In this document: in pieces, positions 1-9,935 of the stretch
How positions within the stretch are numbered: position 1 is the first letter of the stretch
How the letters are laid out: each line of letters opens with the position of its first letter
NCBI GenBank assembly: GCA_964035575.1
Contig: OZ037867.1
Coordinates: 1,426,001 to 1,490,000, forward strand
Direction of reading: 5' to 3'
DNA: 64,000 nt
Source of the DNA: Rhynchopus sp. YZ270_cl-10
Taxonomy: Eukaryota; Euglenozoa; Diplonemea; Diplonemida; Diplonemidae
The notes under the pieces: model-generated
Seen by the model: only the letters and a program-made list of their open reading frames with translations
Database searches by the model: none
Told to the model about the DNA's origin: nothing
Position numbers and translations under genes: made by a program

Positions 1-658
1 AATTGCGAATTCAGCCTTTGTAGAAGGTACGTCTTACTTGTACTTGTACTTGTATGCCGTGTCCACCCTTCTCGACCTTACCGGTTCACATGTTCGAAGT
101 TTATTAGGCAGTGGTAACACCCTTCTCAATTGTGCAAACTTAAGAATTTTCTGCTGGAACTTACCAAAATCGATTTTCTTTCACCCCAAACACCCGCAAC
201 ACCCCACCTGCTACTTCGGTAGCCTGTGTTGTTGGGAGTTGGTTCTTATGTTGATCCCCAGTGTTTTGCACTGCTTCTTCTGAGCCCAACGCTGTTTGGC
301 CTGTCGACGTAATAAATACGAAGACAGGGCGGCGGTGCCAACAATTTTCCGATGATGTAACGTTTTATCTGATTGATTTATCGTTTGATATACCTTGTGT
401 GTCCTACTTCGTAACTTGCACACACGAGCAACGTATATTGAACGGTACTTCAAGCGATACTTCGTTATGTCATTGGGGTACCTGGAAAAAAAAATTTTCC
501 CAGACGTCCCAGATCTCCCAGATTTGGCCAGATCTGGGCGGCCCAGATCTGGAGATCTGGCCAGATCTGTGCCAATGGAAATATCACACCTACAGGAAAA
601 CCAAGATTTTCAAGAAAAATCAAAAAATCAAGAAAAAAGCGTGCGTACTAAGGTGGAT
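1..658. other. No gene seen; AT/GC-mixed intergenic DNA
   Basis: No reading frame here has coding-like composition or a recognisable domain. The only structure is a cluster of overlapping palindromes around 505-580 built on CCAGATCTGG and CAGATCTGGCCAGATCTG, which can fold several ways. Confidence 0.5.
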
Positions 659-916
659 AAACACCCCGAAACCGCCTGGGCACCCTTCAGGATAGGTTCT
701 GGGGTGAAAATATGTGGCTTTGGGGGCTTTCTTGGCCTCAGAATGGGTAAAAGCGGTGCAAAAAGCAGCGTGTGGTTCTCTCCACTGTGGCCTTCATCTG
801 CACCACCTGCTGTTTGGACCGCTTTTACTCATTTTGGGGCCAGAAAAGCCCTCAAAGCCACATATTTTCACCCCAGAACCTATCCCGAGGGGTACCCAGG
901 CGGTTTCGGGGTGTTT
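659..916. mobile_element. Fold-back element with ~105-bp inverted arms
   Basis: The left arm starts AAACACCCCGAAACCGCC at 659. The right arm ends with its reverse complement at 916. The arms match with scattered differences over about 105 bp (roughly 659-763 and 812-916) around a ~50-bp spacer. No transposase is encoded, so this is a non-autonomous MITE-like or fold-back element. I cannot identify a target duplication. Confidence 0.75.
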
Positions 917-1177
917 AGAGGGACTGGTGGAACTTAGAACCATGTTTCAAAAAAGGTACCAGGTCCTAGTACCCTCCCAAGGTACTAAGTCCTTGCCACT
1001 TTTTCAGTTTGCCCGTTTTGGGGCCAAAAAAGGGTCGGTTGGGGTCAAAACAGGGCGAGGGGGTATTTTTTGGGTGGTGTGGGTGGGAATATATGGTCAA
1101 AATCACTTTGAAATGCATTTTTGTCAAAAAGAAAAAAATACGTGTTTTATGACACCTTATACGTGGGGTTTGATACC

Positions 1178-1757
1178 CCCTAGGGGGCATACCTTCGCAA
1201 ATTTATGACGTAGCGCGTAGCGCGTAGCGCGTAGCGCGTAGCGCGTAGCGCGTAGCGCGTAGCGGGGGGGACGTAGCGGGGGGGAGATAAGGTAGCGTAC
1301 ATGACGTAGCGCACGTAGCGTAACGTAACGGTAACGTAACGTACGTAGCGCACATAACGTAGCGTACATAACGTACATGACGTAGCGCACATGACGTAGA
1401 GCACATAGCGTACGTAGCGCACATGACGTACGTAACGTACATGACGTAGCGTACATAGCGTACATGACGTAGCGCACATAGCGTACGTACGTTCATGCGG
1501 CCAAATTTGACGAAATTTAATGTGCCAAGAACTTGTCCAATTTTCGAAATTGACCCCACGGTGGAAAGATCAGTGATCCGAAAATGCAAATAACGGCACT
1601 TTTGGCCACATTCTCCACACGGGTGCAACATTCCCTGTACAAAAGGCTCACGACCCCTATTCGCAAAAAGGGACGTAGCGCGTAGCGCGTAGCGCGTAGC
1701 GCGTAGCGCCACCCCAAAATCAGGGTCAATTTGCGAAGGTATGCTAGGGGGGGGGTT
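1178..1757. mobile_element. TIR element with GTAGCGC satellite and module A
   Basis: Terminal inverted repeats run CATACCTTCGCAAATT near 1189 and AATTTGCGAAGGTATG near 1728, each with a C or G run outside. Inside are a GTAGCGC heptamer array (1207-1264), a degenerate array of GTAGCG, ACGTAC and ACATGACGTA units (1264-1490), one copy of dispersed module A (about 1530-1600), and a second short GTAGCGC array (1675-1708). There is no coding capacity. Confidence 0.6.
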
Positions 1758-2256
1758 AGGGGCAGCGACTCCCTTAAGAATCCTTAAGGATTTTTGTCAC
1801 TTTTTCGATTTTTGGTATATTGGGCCATTTCCAGGCCACCACCGGTCGGAAAACACCCCAGAACTGGGTCAGAAACACCCTATGACCCAAAAATTCATGA
1901 TAAGGGCGACTCAGAATATGATAAAATGCAAAAAAATAGTGAAAAAGTGGCTTTTTGACGGTTTTGGCCATGTTGGCTAAAACGGCCATTTTTGGTGAAA
2001 AAAATCAAAAAAAACAGCAAAATTTTGATATCATGACAGCTGCTTGGGCACAAACCTACCCCAGGGAGGTCCCGTGAGTCCATTCCGACCTGTTTTGGAC
2101 ACTTTAGGTACTTTTTTTGGCCGTTTTTTGGTGTTTTTGTGGTGACGTCCTTTCAGTGTAGTGCCCCGAAATCCCCAGAAATCGGCATCGAACATGACTG
2201 AGCTCATAGTCGGTCGCATGTAGGTGGGGAGGTCCTGCAATAACGCTTCCGACCAA
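1758..2256. other. Intergenic DNA without gene
   Basis: AT-rich DNA with A and T runs. I see no coding signal and no clear repeat apart from the hairpin that follows it. Confidence 0.4.
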
Positions 2257-2286
2257 AGGTGACTAGGCAGAGGCTTAGGGTCATCT
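2257..2286 (+). ncRNA. Conserved RNA hairpin, copy 1
   Basis: AGGTGAC pairs with GTCATCT, then TAGGC pairs with GCTTA across a short loop, leaving two unpaired G on the 3' side. It lies about 95 nt upstream of the FIP1-like start codon and is followed by ATAAAC and a pyrimidine tract. Related copies lie at 7285, 14831 (truncated), 14906, 31606 and 50926, all on the + strand. It may be a UTR or RNA-processing element, or the 3' end of a retroposon. Confidence 0.55.
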
Positions 2287-2381
2287 CATAAACTGTTCTT
2301 GCCATCCAGCTCCCTCCTCCCCCTCCACCCCTCCTCCCCCCCACACCACACCAAACCAAGCAGGTGTCCAGTTAAGGGAGG

Positions 2382-3506
2382 ATGGAGCCGCCATTCACCG
2401 CTCCGACCCCGCAGGGGAGGGGCGATGCGTTCTCGGACGCTGTGCCCACGCCGCCAGGGGTAGGTGCAGGAGGTCCGCCGCTGCCCTCTGGACCGCCACC
2501 CTCGGGACCTCCAGGGGCACCGCAGCCCCCGGTGGGTCCACCGCCAGCAGCACAGCAGCTGCAGCAGCAGCAGCTCCTGCCGCCGCAGGTGCAGGGCCTC
2601 CCGCCGCCAGCAGGCCTGCCGTCGCACCCAAACCCGCCGCCGCCGATGCCAGGTATGTAGATGGGGTAGGTCGTGTTTTTGTATGTTGCACCCCACCACA
2701 GCGGCCCAGCTTGCCAGCTTCCGTGGGCACATCATCTCGCCAGGGCAGGCACCCCCACCCGTGGACGACGGCGTGACGGACCAGCATGTACTCTCCTCGA
2801 AGCCGTGGACACGAGGCACAGGAGATGTGTCAGACTACTTCAACTACGGATTCAATGATGAGTCCTGGGCGGAGTACCTCGCGCTGCAGGAGGGAGGCCA
2901 GAAGTCGCTCAAGGCGAAGGTATGGGCAGCGCACAGACGTGGTTTTGAATACACACTCTCCCTCAAGCCTTTGTTGCGACATGGTTTCGCGCCCCCTTGC
3001 ACCCCCTTTCACTTCACCACTTCACACCACAGACCGAGGCTGCCATGGCAGAAGACCCCGAGCTGCGCAGGATGGCGGAGACACGCCGGCGCAGCGACCA
3101 CCACGACCGCCGCGAGCACTACCCACCCTCACGCCACCACGACTACGACAGCAGGGCTGGGTACGGCGACCGGGACCGGTATCACGACTCATACAAGGGG
3201 GGCAAGGGGAAGGGCTTCAAGGGCAAGGGCTACGGCAAGGGGGAGTACAGAGGAGAGTACAGAGGCGGCAAGGGCAAGGGCAAGGACGGCAAGGGTGGCT
3301 TCAAGGGCGACAAGGGAGGTGGTGGCTACTACAGGCGTGACGACGACCCGCGTAGTGCTGAGGTGGGTGGTGTCGCACGGCGCGACTCGGGCGCAACACC
3401 TGCAGCGCCTGCACAGACCACAACAAGCATACCGCCCAACATCCTGACCGCACTCATGAACAACCCACAGCTTGCAAGCCTAGCGAGGAGCTCCGTATCG
3501 AAATAG
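2382..3506 (+). CDS. FIP1-like pre-mRNA polyadenylation factor
   Basis: Three exons, 2382-2652, 2702-2919 and 3033-3506, join in frame into a protein of about 320 residues. The introns are GTATGT...CAG (49 nt, phase 1) and GTATGG...CAG (113 nt, phase 0). Exon 1 encodes a Pro/Gln-rich N-terminus. Exon 2 carries the Fip1 signature: KPW, then DVSDYFNYGFNDESW and EYLALQ. Exon 3 is charged, with Arg/Asp/His stretches and Gly-Lys-rich repeats (GKGKG, GEYRGEYRGG) before a short hydrophobic tail. In known systems Fip1 tethers poly(A) polymerase to the cleavage and polyadenylation complex in the nucleus and binds U-rich RNA through basic tails. The start is the first ATG after a pyrimidine tract ending CAG at 2363, a possible trans-splice acceptor. 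The family call rests on the Fip1 motif and is strong; the tail function is inferred. Confidence 0.85.
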
Positions 3507-4310
3507 CACGTGGCGAGTTAATAGTGGGTCGGGGTGGGTGGGTGGGTGTGGGGTTTGTAAACCCCCGTTACCTTAATAGTGTTTTGGTGGGGGGATGGGG
3601 GGTGGGTGTGGACAGCTCATTGCGTTGACAAAAATGAACTGTTGACACAAAATACGCTGTTTTTGCGGAACGAACGAAGGATCAGTCCTATTCGTGGTCA
3701 TTTACCCCCCCCCCCCCCCCCCTTTGGGTCGGTGAACCGGAAATTTTGGAAATAAGGGGGTAAAATAAGGGGGGGGGGTAAATGAGGGGGTAAGGGGGGG
3801 GGGGTAAATTACCATGTTATGGGTTAGGTCATGTTTTTGGGTGGGAAGGGGGGACTTTTTCATACACGGTGGGGTAAAATTTTGCACAACACAGTGTGAC
3901 GACACATGCTCTCATGACAAATGTGTCATCTGAAAAAAATTCCTCACTTCCTTGCGACATCGCAAGCAGTCATGCATCATGGATCCACATCATCCACATC
4001 ATCTTTCTGCCCGTGCCTGAACCATGACTGGTCAGGGATCACGGTGTTGCCTCAGATTCCGTGAGGTGTCGCAAACGTATCGCCCACGCAGCACAAACGT
4101 ACCCACCTGCACCCATCTACCTGCACACGTGATGTAAAACAGGGTGAAAGATTATTTGCACTTTACCCCTTTCCTCATTTCGAGCTTGTCTCCAGCTTCA
4201 AATCAGACGAGTCCTACAGTCTCCGGATGTACGACCCGCTGAACACATCAGCCCCTCCCAGCAAACCATAAAACAAAACAGGTATGCGCTGCACTAAGTG
4301 AAACTATTAC

Positions 4311-4431
4311 CCCATAATTACACGCCAGGTGGTGTTTTGCCACTCGTTCCCTGAACCCCCTCGCTTCGCTCGTGGGTTTAGGTCACTCGTGACAAAACAC
4401 CACCTGGCGTGTTGCGGCGATAATTACCCAA
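4311..4431. mobile_element. Nested fold-back with conserved CTCGCTTCGCTCGTGGG core
   Basis: The arms CACGCCAGGTGGTGTTTTG and the reverse complement flank a loop containing CTCGCTTCGCTCGTGGG. TAATTA motifs sit outside the arms. The same ~50-bp core lies inside a different fold-back at 43541-43701 whose arms are unrelated in sequence. Confidence 0.7.
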
Positions 4432-4440
4432 AAATTACCT

Positions 4441-4484
4441 GGTGGCTGGTACTTTACCCCCCCAGGGGGGTAAAGTACCAGCCA
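4441..4484. repeat. Perfect 21-bp hairpin
   Basis: GTGGCTGGTACTTTACCCCC is followed after a minimal loop by its exact complement ending GTACCAGCCAC. It lies directly after the fold-back, within the larger TIR element. Confidence 0.7.
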
Positions 4485-4751
4485 CAACAGGGTATTATAA
4501 GGGGGGGGGGGTAAATTACCATGTTATTTTGGCCTGAACCGTTTTTTTCTGAAAAAGGGGGTAAAATAAGGGGGGGGGGGTAAATTTAGGGGGGGGGGGG
4601 GGGTAAATGACCACGAATAGGACTGATGAAAAACTGTTTGCTTTTGTCACACAATCGTCCCACCTCCTAACACAACCTCACCACCCCCAATCAAGACAAC
4701 ACACCCTCCTCAACGCAACACTGTAGGAGAGGCCCCTCTTTTCCTTAGAGA

Positions 4752-6782
4752 ATGGCCCCGCACGGGCCGGCCCCGGTGGCGATCCCGGAGAAGTACAAGA
4801 AGAGCTTTGTTGCGCTGAAAGATGTCGATGTGTTCTTCATGTCGACGTGCATGAAGATGAGCCCGAAGCTGCGCCAGCAGAGGCGTGTGGTGGTGTTCCT
4901 GGAGGACCAGCTGTACTCATGCTATGAGGATGGGAACATCACGCGGCACATCCGGATTCCGACGATCGCGGAGCTGGTGGTGAAGGGGCTGGACGTTGTG
5001 ATCCACGTGCCCCGCGACCACGACCTGTGGGTGACCCTGCCCGACGCACACACGGCGCGCCGGCTGCTTGAGGTGCTTGGTGCGCTGTACTACAACAGCT
5101 TGCAGACACCCCTGCGCATCGTCGAGGTGCCACAAGGCATGCAGATCGGCTCCCCACAGTACCCTGTGCAGCTGCTCAAACCGGACCAACCGATTTATCT
5201 CGATGCCATCACACAAAGGCAGCCGCCGCTCACAAAGTCGCCGCCGCAGACCGAAGCAGGGACACGGCATAGGGCACGTGGAATGGTTCCACTGCCGCCA
5301 TCCGAGAGTGACGGCAGTGTCCTCATGATCGAGCCGTCGCCAAGCATCATGAGCGTGCCACCACCGCCCCCGCCAGAGGACGAAGAGGAGGGCCGTGGTG
5401 GTGCAGGTGGTGACGCCACAGGGCTGCGGACAGGTGGTAATGTCGTGGTGGGGGGGTGCGCGGAGTTCCCAACAGTGGAGCTGCTGCCGACGGACGCAGA
5501 GGGGCTCACGCAGGGGGTAGTGACGCTGACGCCGGAGCAGCTCGCAGGGGCGCAGGGGGGGCCGATAAAGATTAACCTGCAGATCATGACGCTTAGTATG
5601 TTTTGTTTTTGCAACCCAAAAAAAAAACCCTCTTTCACAGATGGCGAAGGCAGCCAACTCTCATCGCGTGTTGGGAGTGCGACACCTGCGACCACTATCC
5701 CTCCTCCTCCGTCGCGTTCTGAGTCGGGTGCGACGAGCTACCGTGATGACCCTAACGCGCTGCCTGTGCACGAGACACTGCCGCCGCAGCCAGCACAACC
5801 TACAGCACCGAACACGACTGCAACCGGGCGAGATACGCCTCAAGGCCATGAGAGTTACCACAGCAGCCACCACCACGCCCCCGCTGAGAGTCTCCCGCAC
5901 AGCCACCACCCGACGCCACTGCACACAGCAGGCACACCGTACTCAGCCGCAGCGGACTCTGCAGCGCAAGACGACACTGCACCACTGCTGCCGTCGCCCG
6001 CTGTCATCCCTGCTGCAGCAGTGCCAGTACAACAACCACAGGCACCGCCACCACAGCCACACGCACTACCACCACAGCCACAGGCACAGCCGCTACAGCC
6101 GCCTACACCACTCCCCGCACCGCCAACCATCCTACGCGAGGTGGCAGCAAGCTACCACTCGCCTGCAGAAGAGTCGCCTTTGGGTCGCATGCATTCAGTT
6201 GCACTGCCGAACGCAGATGGGAGTGTACAGACCGTGCAGGTCCCCGAGGCAAGCCTCCCGAGTGTGGAGGCGATGGTGCGGCAGGTGCACGACGCCAACG
6301 AGACGCTACGACGCAAGGACGAACAGCTCTCGGCACTGCTGAGTCTCACGCAGAAGAGCGGCAGCCTCAAGAAGGAGCGCAGTGACGGCAGACTCCAAGA
6401 CCTCCTTGGGCGCAATCGCGAGGCGGAAGCGGAGCTTGAGCTGCTGCGTGGCGAGCTGCGCATCACCAAACAAAAGATCGTCGCAGAGAAGGAAGCGCAT
6501 CTCCACGACCTGGCGCAGGTGTCGGGGGTGGGTGCCGGGGGGAACAGCGCACCGTACACACAGATGGCGACGTTCTCACCCGGCGGGAGGCTGCCGCGTG
6601 GGAGTGCGGGTGCAGGTGGTGCCCTACAGTCTTCCAGAGGCGTCTCGCCTGTGCGGCACCCCCTTCCACAGGGGGGTGCGGAAGGAAGTCCACATTCGTC
6701 ACGGCGTGCGAAGCCTGCAAGGCAGTATTCACATAGCCCAGTGCCTGCTGTGGAGCCGGTATGTGAAAAAGGGGGTGGTTAA
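4752..6782 (+). CDS. PH-like and coiled-coil protein, unknown function
   Basis: Two exons, 4752-5595 and 5641-6782, separated by a 45-nt intron (GTATGT...TTTCACAG, phase 1). The intron is a multiple of three with no in-frame stop, so retention would only add 15 residues. The spliced protein has about 661 residues. Residues ~10-125 look like a compact PH-like fold: basic strand residues (LRQQRRVVVFL), a tyrosine-containing strand, then VVIHVPRDHDLWVTL and a final helix (HTARRLLEVLGALYYN). Similar N-terminal segments occur in many kinetoplastid proteins, but this is a resemblance in pattern only. The middle is low-complexity Pro, Gln, His and Thr. Residues ~510-600 form a coiled coil (RRKDEQLSALLS, REAEAELELLRGELR). 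The ATG follows TTCCTTAG, a good acceptor-like site. Possibly cytoskeletal; function not established. Confidence 0.75.
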   Translation: MAPHGPAPVAIPEKYKKSFVALKDVDVFFMSTCMKMSPKLRQQRRVVVFLEDQLYSCYEDGNITRHIRIPTIAELVVKGLDVVIHVPRDHDLWVTLPDAHTARRLLEVLGALYYNSLQTPLRIVEVPQGMQIGSPQYPVQLLKPDQPIYLDAITQRQPPLTKSPPQTEAGTRHRARGMVPLPPSESDGSVLMIEPSPSIMSVPPPPPPEDEEEGRGGAGGDATGLRTGGNVVVGGCAEFPTVELLPTDAEGLTQGVVTLTPEQLAGAQGGPIKINLQIMTLSMFCFCNPKKKPSFTDGEGSQLSSRVGSATPATTIPPPPSRSESGATSYRDDPNALPVHETLPPQPAQPTAPNTTATGRDTPQGHESYHSSHHHAPAESLPHSHHPTPLHTAGTPYSAAADSAAQDDTAPLLPSPAVIPAAAVPVQQPQAPPPQPHALPPQPQAQPLQPPTPLPAPPTILREVAASYHSPAEESPLGRMHSVALPNADGSVQTVQVPEASLPSVEAMVRQVHDANETLRRKDEQLSALLSLTQKSGSLKKERSDGRLQDLLGRNREAEAELELLRGELRITKQKIVAEKEAHLHDLAQVSGVGAGGNSAPYTQMATFSPGGRLPRGSAGAGGALQSSRGVSPVRHPLPQGGAEGSPHSSRRAKPARQYSHSPVPAVEPVCEKGGG

Positions 6783-7549
6783 TGTTGCTATGATTCGCGA
6801 AAACGAAAGGTGACAAAAAGGGATCATCGAAGGTCCTTTGTTAGTTGTAAAGGATATTTGATCCTCATTTGTGGTGCCTTCCGTATTATCAATCAGGCTG
6901 CATACATAAAGTTTATACCATCAACTATTATTTTTATCAAAGGAAAGCGACTGGGCGATGATGACACGCATCTGTCAGGACATTGGGACTCGGCTGGACT
7001 CCACGAAGGTCACACAGGTATGGGGCAAATGGCATTCGCGAACCAAGAAACAAACCACAAAACCCTCCTAAACAGTCGCCCAACGCAACAGAGCTCAAAC
7101 GCATGCGTGTGCAGAGTCAGTTCTCACCCCTTCCAAACCTCTCGTCGCCCCTGCGATGAGCTTCCCACTGATAAAGGAATTCAGCAACGTTTCCACATGA
7201 CATGTGCCCGTGTACGACGTCGCTCCCAACCCCCTGAGGACGCAAAATCTATGTTGCATTTGCCCTTGGGCGTGTTTTTGTTTAAAGTGACTAACACGGC
7301 TTAGGGTCATCTTATCAACTCTTCTCCTTTGTTTTTCAATAGAGCTACTGGGTAAAAACGGGTGTATTTTCCCCCCAAAAGGGGCTAGCTTGTTTCAAGT
7401 TCACTTTTTTTTCTCACTGTCGCATAAAGGTGTGCCATCCGTAAGCATCCACATTGGATGTTACACTGTATTTTTGTCCAGAACCTGTTTCAACTTTTGT
7501 TTTCGTTGCCGTCCACAACAGCGTTAGCGCTTGCACCGTTATGTTTTCA
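6783..7549. other. 3' flank and intergenic DNA; no gene seen
   Basis: Apart from a degenerate copy of the conserved hairpin (7285-7312) this stretch has no coding signal. Short open frames have no domain or GC-rich codon bias. Confidence 0.4.
7285..7312 (+). ncRNA. Conserved RNA hairpin, degenerate copy 2
   Basis: AAGTGAC then TAACACGGCTTAGG and GTCATCT. The outer stem has one mismatch and the upper stem is shortened. It lies about 500 nt after the preceding stop codon. Confidence 0.4.
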
Positions 7550-8080
7550 ACTTACCTTCCTTCACCCCCCCTGTAAGGGCAACCGTAGGTGAAGTAAGGT
7601 ATAGTATTGAAATCGATGTGGGGGGGGAGTAAAGGGTCAATTTTACAAAACCAGATTTTGAGGAAAATTTTAGCCGAAAATGGGCCCCACGTATAAGCAA
7701 CCGGGCTGATATTTCTCAAAATTTAAGTGGTCAAAAAATTGTCCAATTTTCGAGATTGACCCCACCACTGCACGGGCGGAGCCCAAAAATGCAAATAAGG
7801 ACCCTTTTTCAACTTACCTTCCTTCACCCCCCCTGTAAGGGCAACCGTAGGTGAAGTAGAGAAGTAAGGTATAGTATTGAAATCGATGTGGGGGGGGAGT
7901 AAAGGGTCAATTTTACAAAACCAGATTTTGAGGAAAATTTTAGCCGAAAATGGGCCCCACGTATAAGCAACCGGGCTGATATTTCTCAAAATTTAAGTGG
8001 TCAAAAAATTGTCCAATTTTCGAGATTGACCCCACCACTGCACGGGCGGAGCCCAAAAATGCAAATAAGGACCCTTTTTA
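7550..8080. repeat. Tandem duplication of a ~265-bp unit containing module A
   Basis: Two nearly identical copies (about 7550-7809 and 7810-8080) start CAACTTACCTTCCTTCACC and end in GCAAATAAGGACCC. The second copy has a 7-nt duplication (GAAGTAGA). Each ends with the dispersed module A (ATTGTCCAATTTTCGAGA, TTGACCCCACCACTG, AAAAATGCAAAT). The last ~150 bp recur at 52750-52920. Confidence 0.85.
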
Positions 8081-8183
8081 ATTTGTTCTCTTGAAATGTG
8101 TAATTTCATGTTTTCGCGAAAAAAATAACAAATGCTCCCTACAAGGGTTGAAGGAAGGTGGTTGAAAACAACAATAACAACAA

Positions 8184-8630
8184 GGACAAGTAATTGCTAA
8201 GAAAAAAGCGGGGTGTGCTGTGGAAAACTCCGCGCGATTTTCGAAACCACCGTAGCATCCTGGCGATTTGCTGGAGGTGCTGATGCGCCTGGTGTGATCG
8301 ATGTGTTGTAGTCTGTGCATTCTGTGTTCCTTCCGCACTGCTCCAACGACGACGACAATGTGGGGAGCCTGTGGACAAAAACGAGCTGGACCACGCCGAG
8401 CCTGCCGAGCCGACGTCCAACAACGCTCTCGAGCGGATGGTGCTGGACGAAGAGGACAGCCCCCCTTCTTGAACGTTTCAGATGGTGGCGTCCCAGTGGG
8501 TCTGGCAGCATACGAAGAGCGTTAGCATACCTGCAGAAGAGCAGAATGCTGGGAGTGTTGTAGATTATTTCTACAGGATGGAGTTCCACATCACACCCCG
8601 TTTTTTTTCCGATAGCAATTACTTGTTTTT
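8184..8630. mobile_element. TIR element, ~445 bp
   Basis: ACAAGTAATTGCTA followed by GGGGTGTGCTGTGG at the left is mirrored at the right by CCACATCACACCCCG and TAGCAATTACTTGT. The arms are about 40 bp. The interior includes GC-rich, coding-like DNA: one forward frame ends ALERMVLDEEDSPPS at about 8470, and an adjacent AG is followed by an ATG frame of ~50 residues. A related end sequence lies at 9137-9175. It looks like a non-autonomous element that may have captured or decayed coding sequence. Confidence 0.55.
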
Positions 8631-9470
8631 GTGGTGATTGTCATCAATACAAAACGCACACCAAACAAAAGCAGTCAATGAAGCACATCATGTGTCTACA
8701 TTTGCTCACCAAGATGTCAATAAAAAAAGACACCAAAACACCCAAAGTGTACATGTACCTTCGATCTTTCTTATACGCTGTTGCCACTTTATTGTTCCTT
8801 CCCCGCAAAAGCTATATTATAAACACCCCCTTCTCTCTACTGTGAATTGTGAAAAAAAAGGGCCTATTGTTTTAAGTTTCATTTTTTAAACCTCTCCCCC
8901 ATTGAGGCCGCTGGTGACGCAGATGACGCAGATGCAGGTTTAAAGGTACAACGGTACGGATTTCCCATTCCGGGGGCCCGCAGCCATTTCTATTCGCAAG
9001 CCACAGGGCTGAACGCTCCTGGATGCTTACATGGATATTAGGAAATGCTTTTGCTGATAGACAACACATATGTTCGGATTATCTCCAGACTTATGTGTCT
9101 TGCGTATTTGACATAGTGGAACGGTGCAGTCTCCAGGGTTTTCCACAACACACACCCCGTTTCCTTGCAATTTGTTTTTATTTCCATGAGTACATAAATG
9201 GGGAATGGATGCGCAGTGCCACAAGTCACATGTTGCCAAGACGAAGACGACGTGGCAGGAGGTTTCTCGGTGCTAAAGTGCGCGAAGTGCGGGAAGAAGG
9301 TGTGGTCCCACCCCTACCCCCTTCCCTTAGGTTCCCCCTATTGCAAGCATCATAATAAAAAAGACGAAAAGACCCAAAAAAGACACGAAAAAGACATCCA
9401 GTAAGACATAGCAAGAAAGTACACGTACAGGCACAGGCGACGAAAAGCCCCAACAAAAACACTACAACTG
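8631..9470. other. Gene-poor DNA with a possible zinc-finger-like scrap
   Basis: Mostly AT-rich. One + frame at 9198-9404 reads LKCAKCGKKVWSH followed by YCKHHNKK, a CxxC...CxxH arrangement in GC-rich codons. It might be a fragment of a zinc-binding domain. No start context or splice sites confirm a gene. Confidence 0.25.
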
Positions 9471-9935
9471 CGCTGGTGCGGAGGTTCGGAAGCTTTTCTT
9501 CGACAGTCAGGAATGCCTCCTTGTATTCCTCGCCGTCGTGGGTGCGTTCCTTGAGCGTCAAGCTCTCAAGCAGCAGAGGGGAAGGTGAGGTGATGGAGGG
9601 GGAGAACAGGTGTTGTTTTGCATTTTTGCTTTGCCATTCGTCAGCATGGCAGGTCACCTCAAACTCCTTGCTCTGTCCGACAGCGTTCAGCACCGGCTCC
9701 ACGTACTTTACCATTGTCTTCAAGCAATGGACCCCTCAGGTCATCGTTGTCGAGCACCCTGCTGCGTGTCTTGCGCACAGCCTTCCTAAACCAAGTGTGG
9801 TTGGTTTTTCTTTCTCCCAGCGCTTCTAGGTGGAGCCTCGCTAGTGTTCACAGCCTCCTCTCCATCGACCTCTGACAGAGCATCTGTGTCGCCATCTGTG
9901 GCACTTTGTCTTCCTCGGCAGCACGGCTTTTCTAT
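9470..9935 (-). pseudogene. Possible decayed minus-strand coding region
   Basis: The complement has consecutive GC-rich, coding-like stretches in different frames. One is acidic then basic (ALSEVDGEEAVNTSEAP, then SAGRKKN) around 9800-9900. One is WFRKAVRKTRSRVLDNDD around 9740-9795. One runs from VKYVEPVLNAVGQSKEFE through YKEAFLTVEEKLPNLRTS (about 9475-9715). They are interrupted by stops and frame changes that no obvious GT-AG introns explain. I do not recognise the protein. It is either a broken host gene or a remnant of a transposon gene. Confidence 0.3.

Larger units (their letters stand above)
3683..4625. mobile_element. TIR element with G-runs and nested hairpins
   Basis: The ends are CAGTCCTATTCGTGGTCATT at 3683 and its reverse complement ending at 4625, each leading into a C or G run. 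The dinucleotide AT flanks both ends and may be a target duplication. Near both ends, runs of 8-13 G alternate with TAAATTACC, TAAATGA and TAAAATAA. The interior holds two further palindromic structures (4311-4431 and 4441-4484). No protein is encoded. Confidence 0.75.

Noticed and set aside
1530-1600. ATGCAAAT inside module A as an octamer-type promoter element
   Set aside because: The octamer is part of a dispersed repeat, and animal octamer function cannot be assumed here.
1207-1708. Possible CRISPR array (repeated GTAGCGC units)
   Set aside because: Units are contiguous 7-bp repeats without spacers, and no cas genes are present.
2286-2819. Minus-strand frame opposite the FIP1-like exons
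   Set aside because: Shadow of a GC-rich gene; the + strand has the Fip1 motif and consistent introns.
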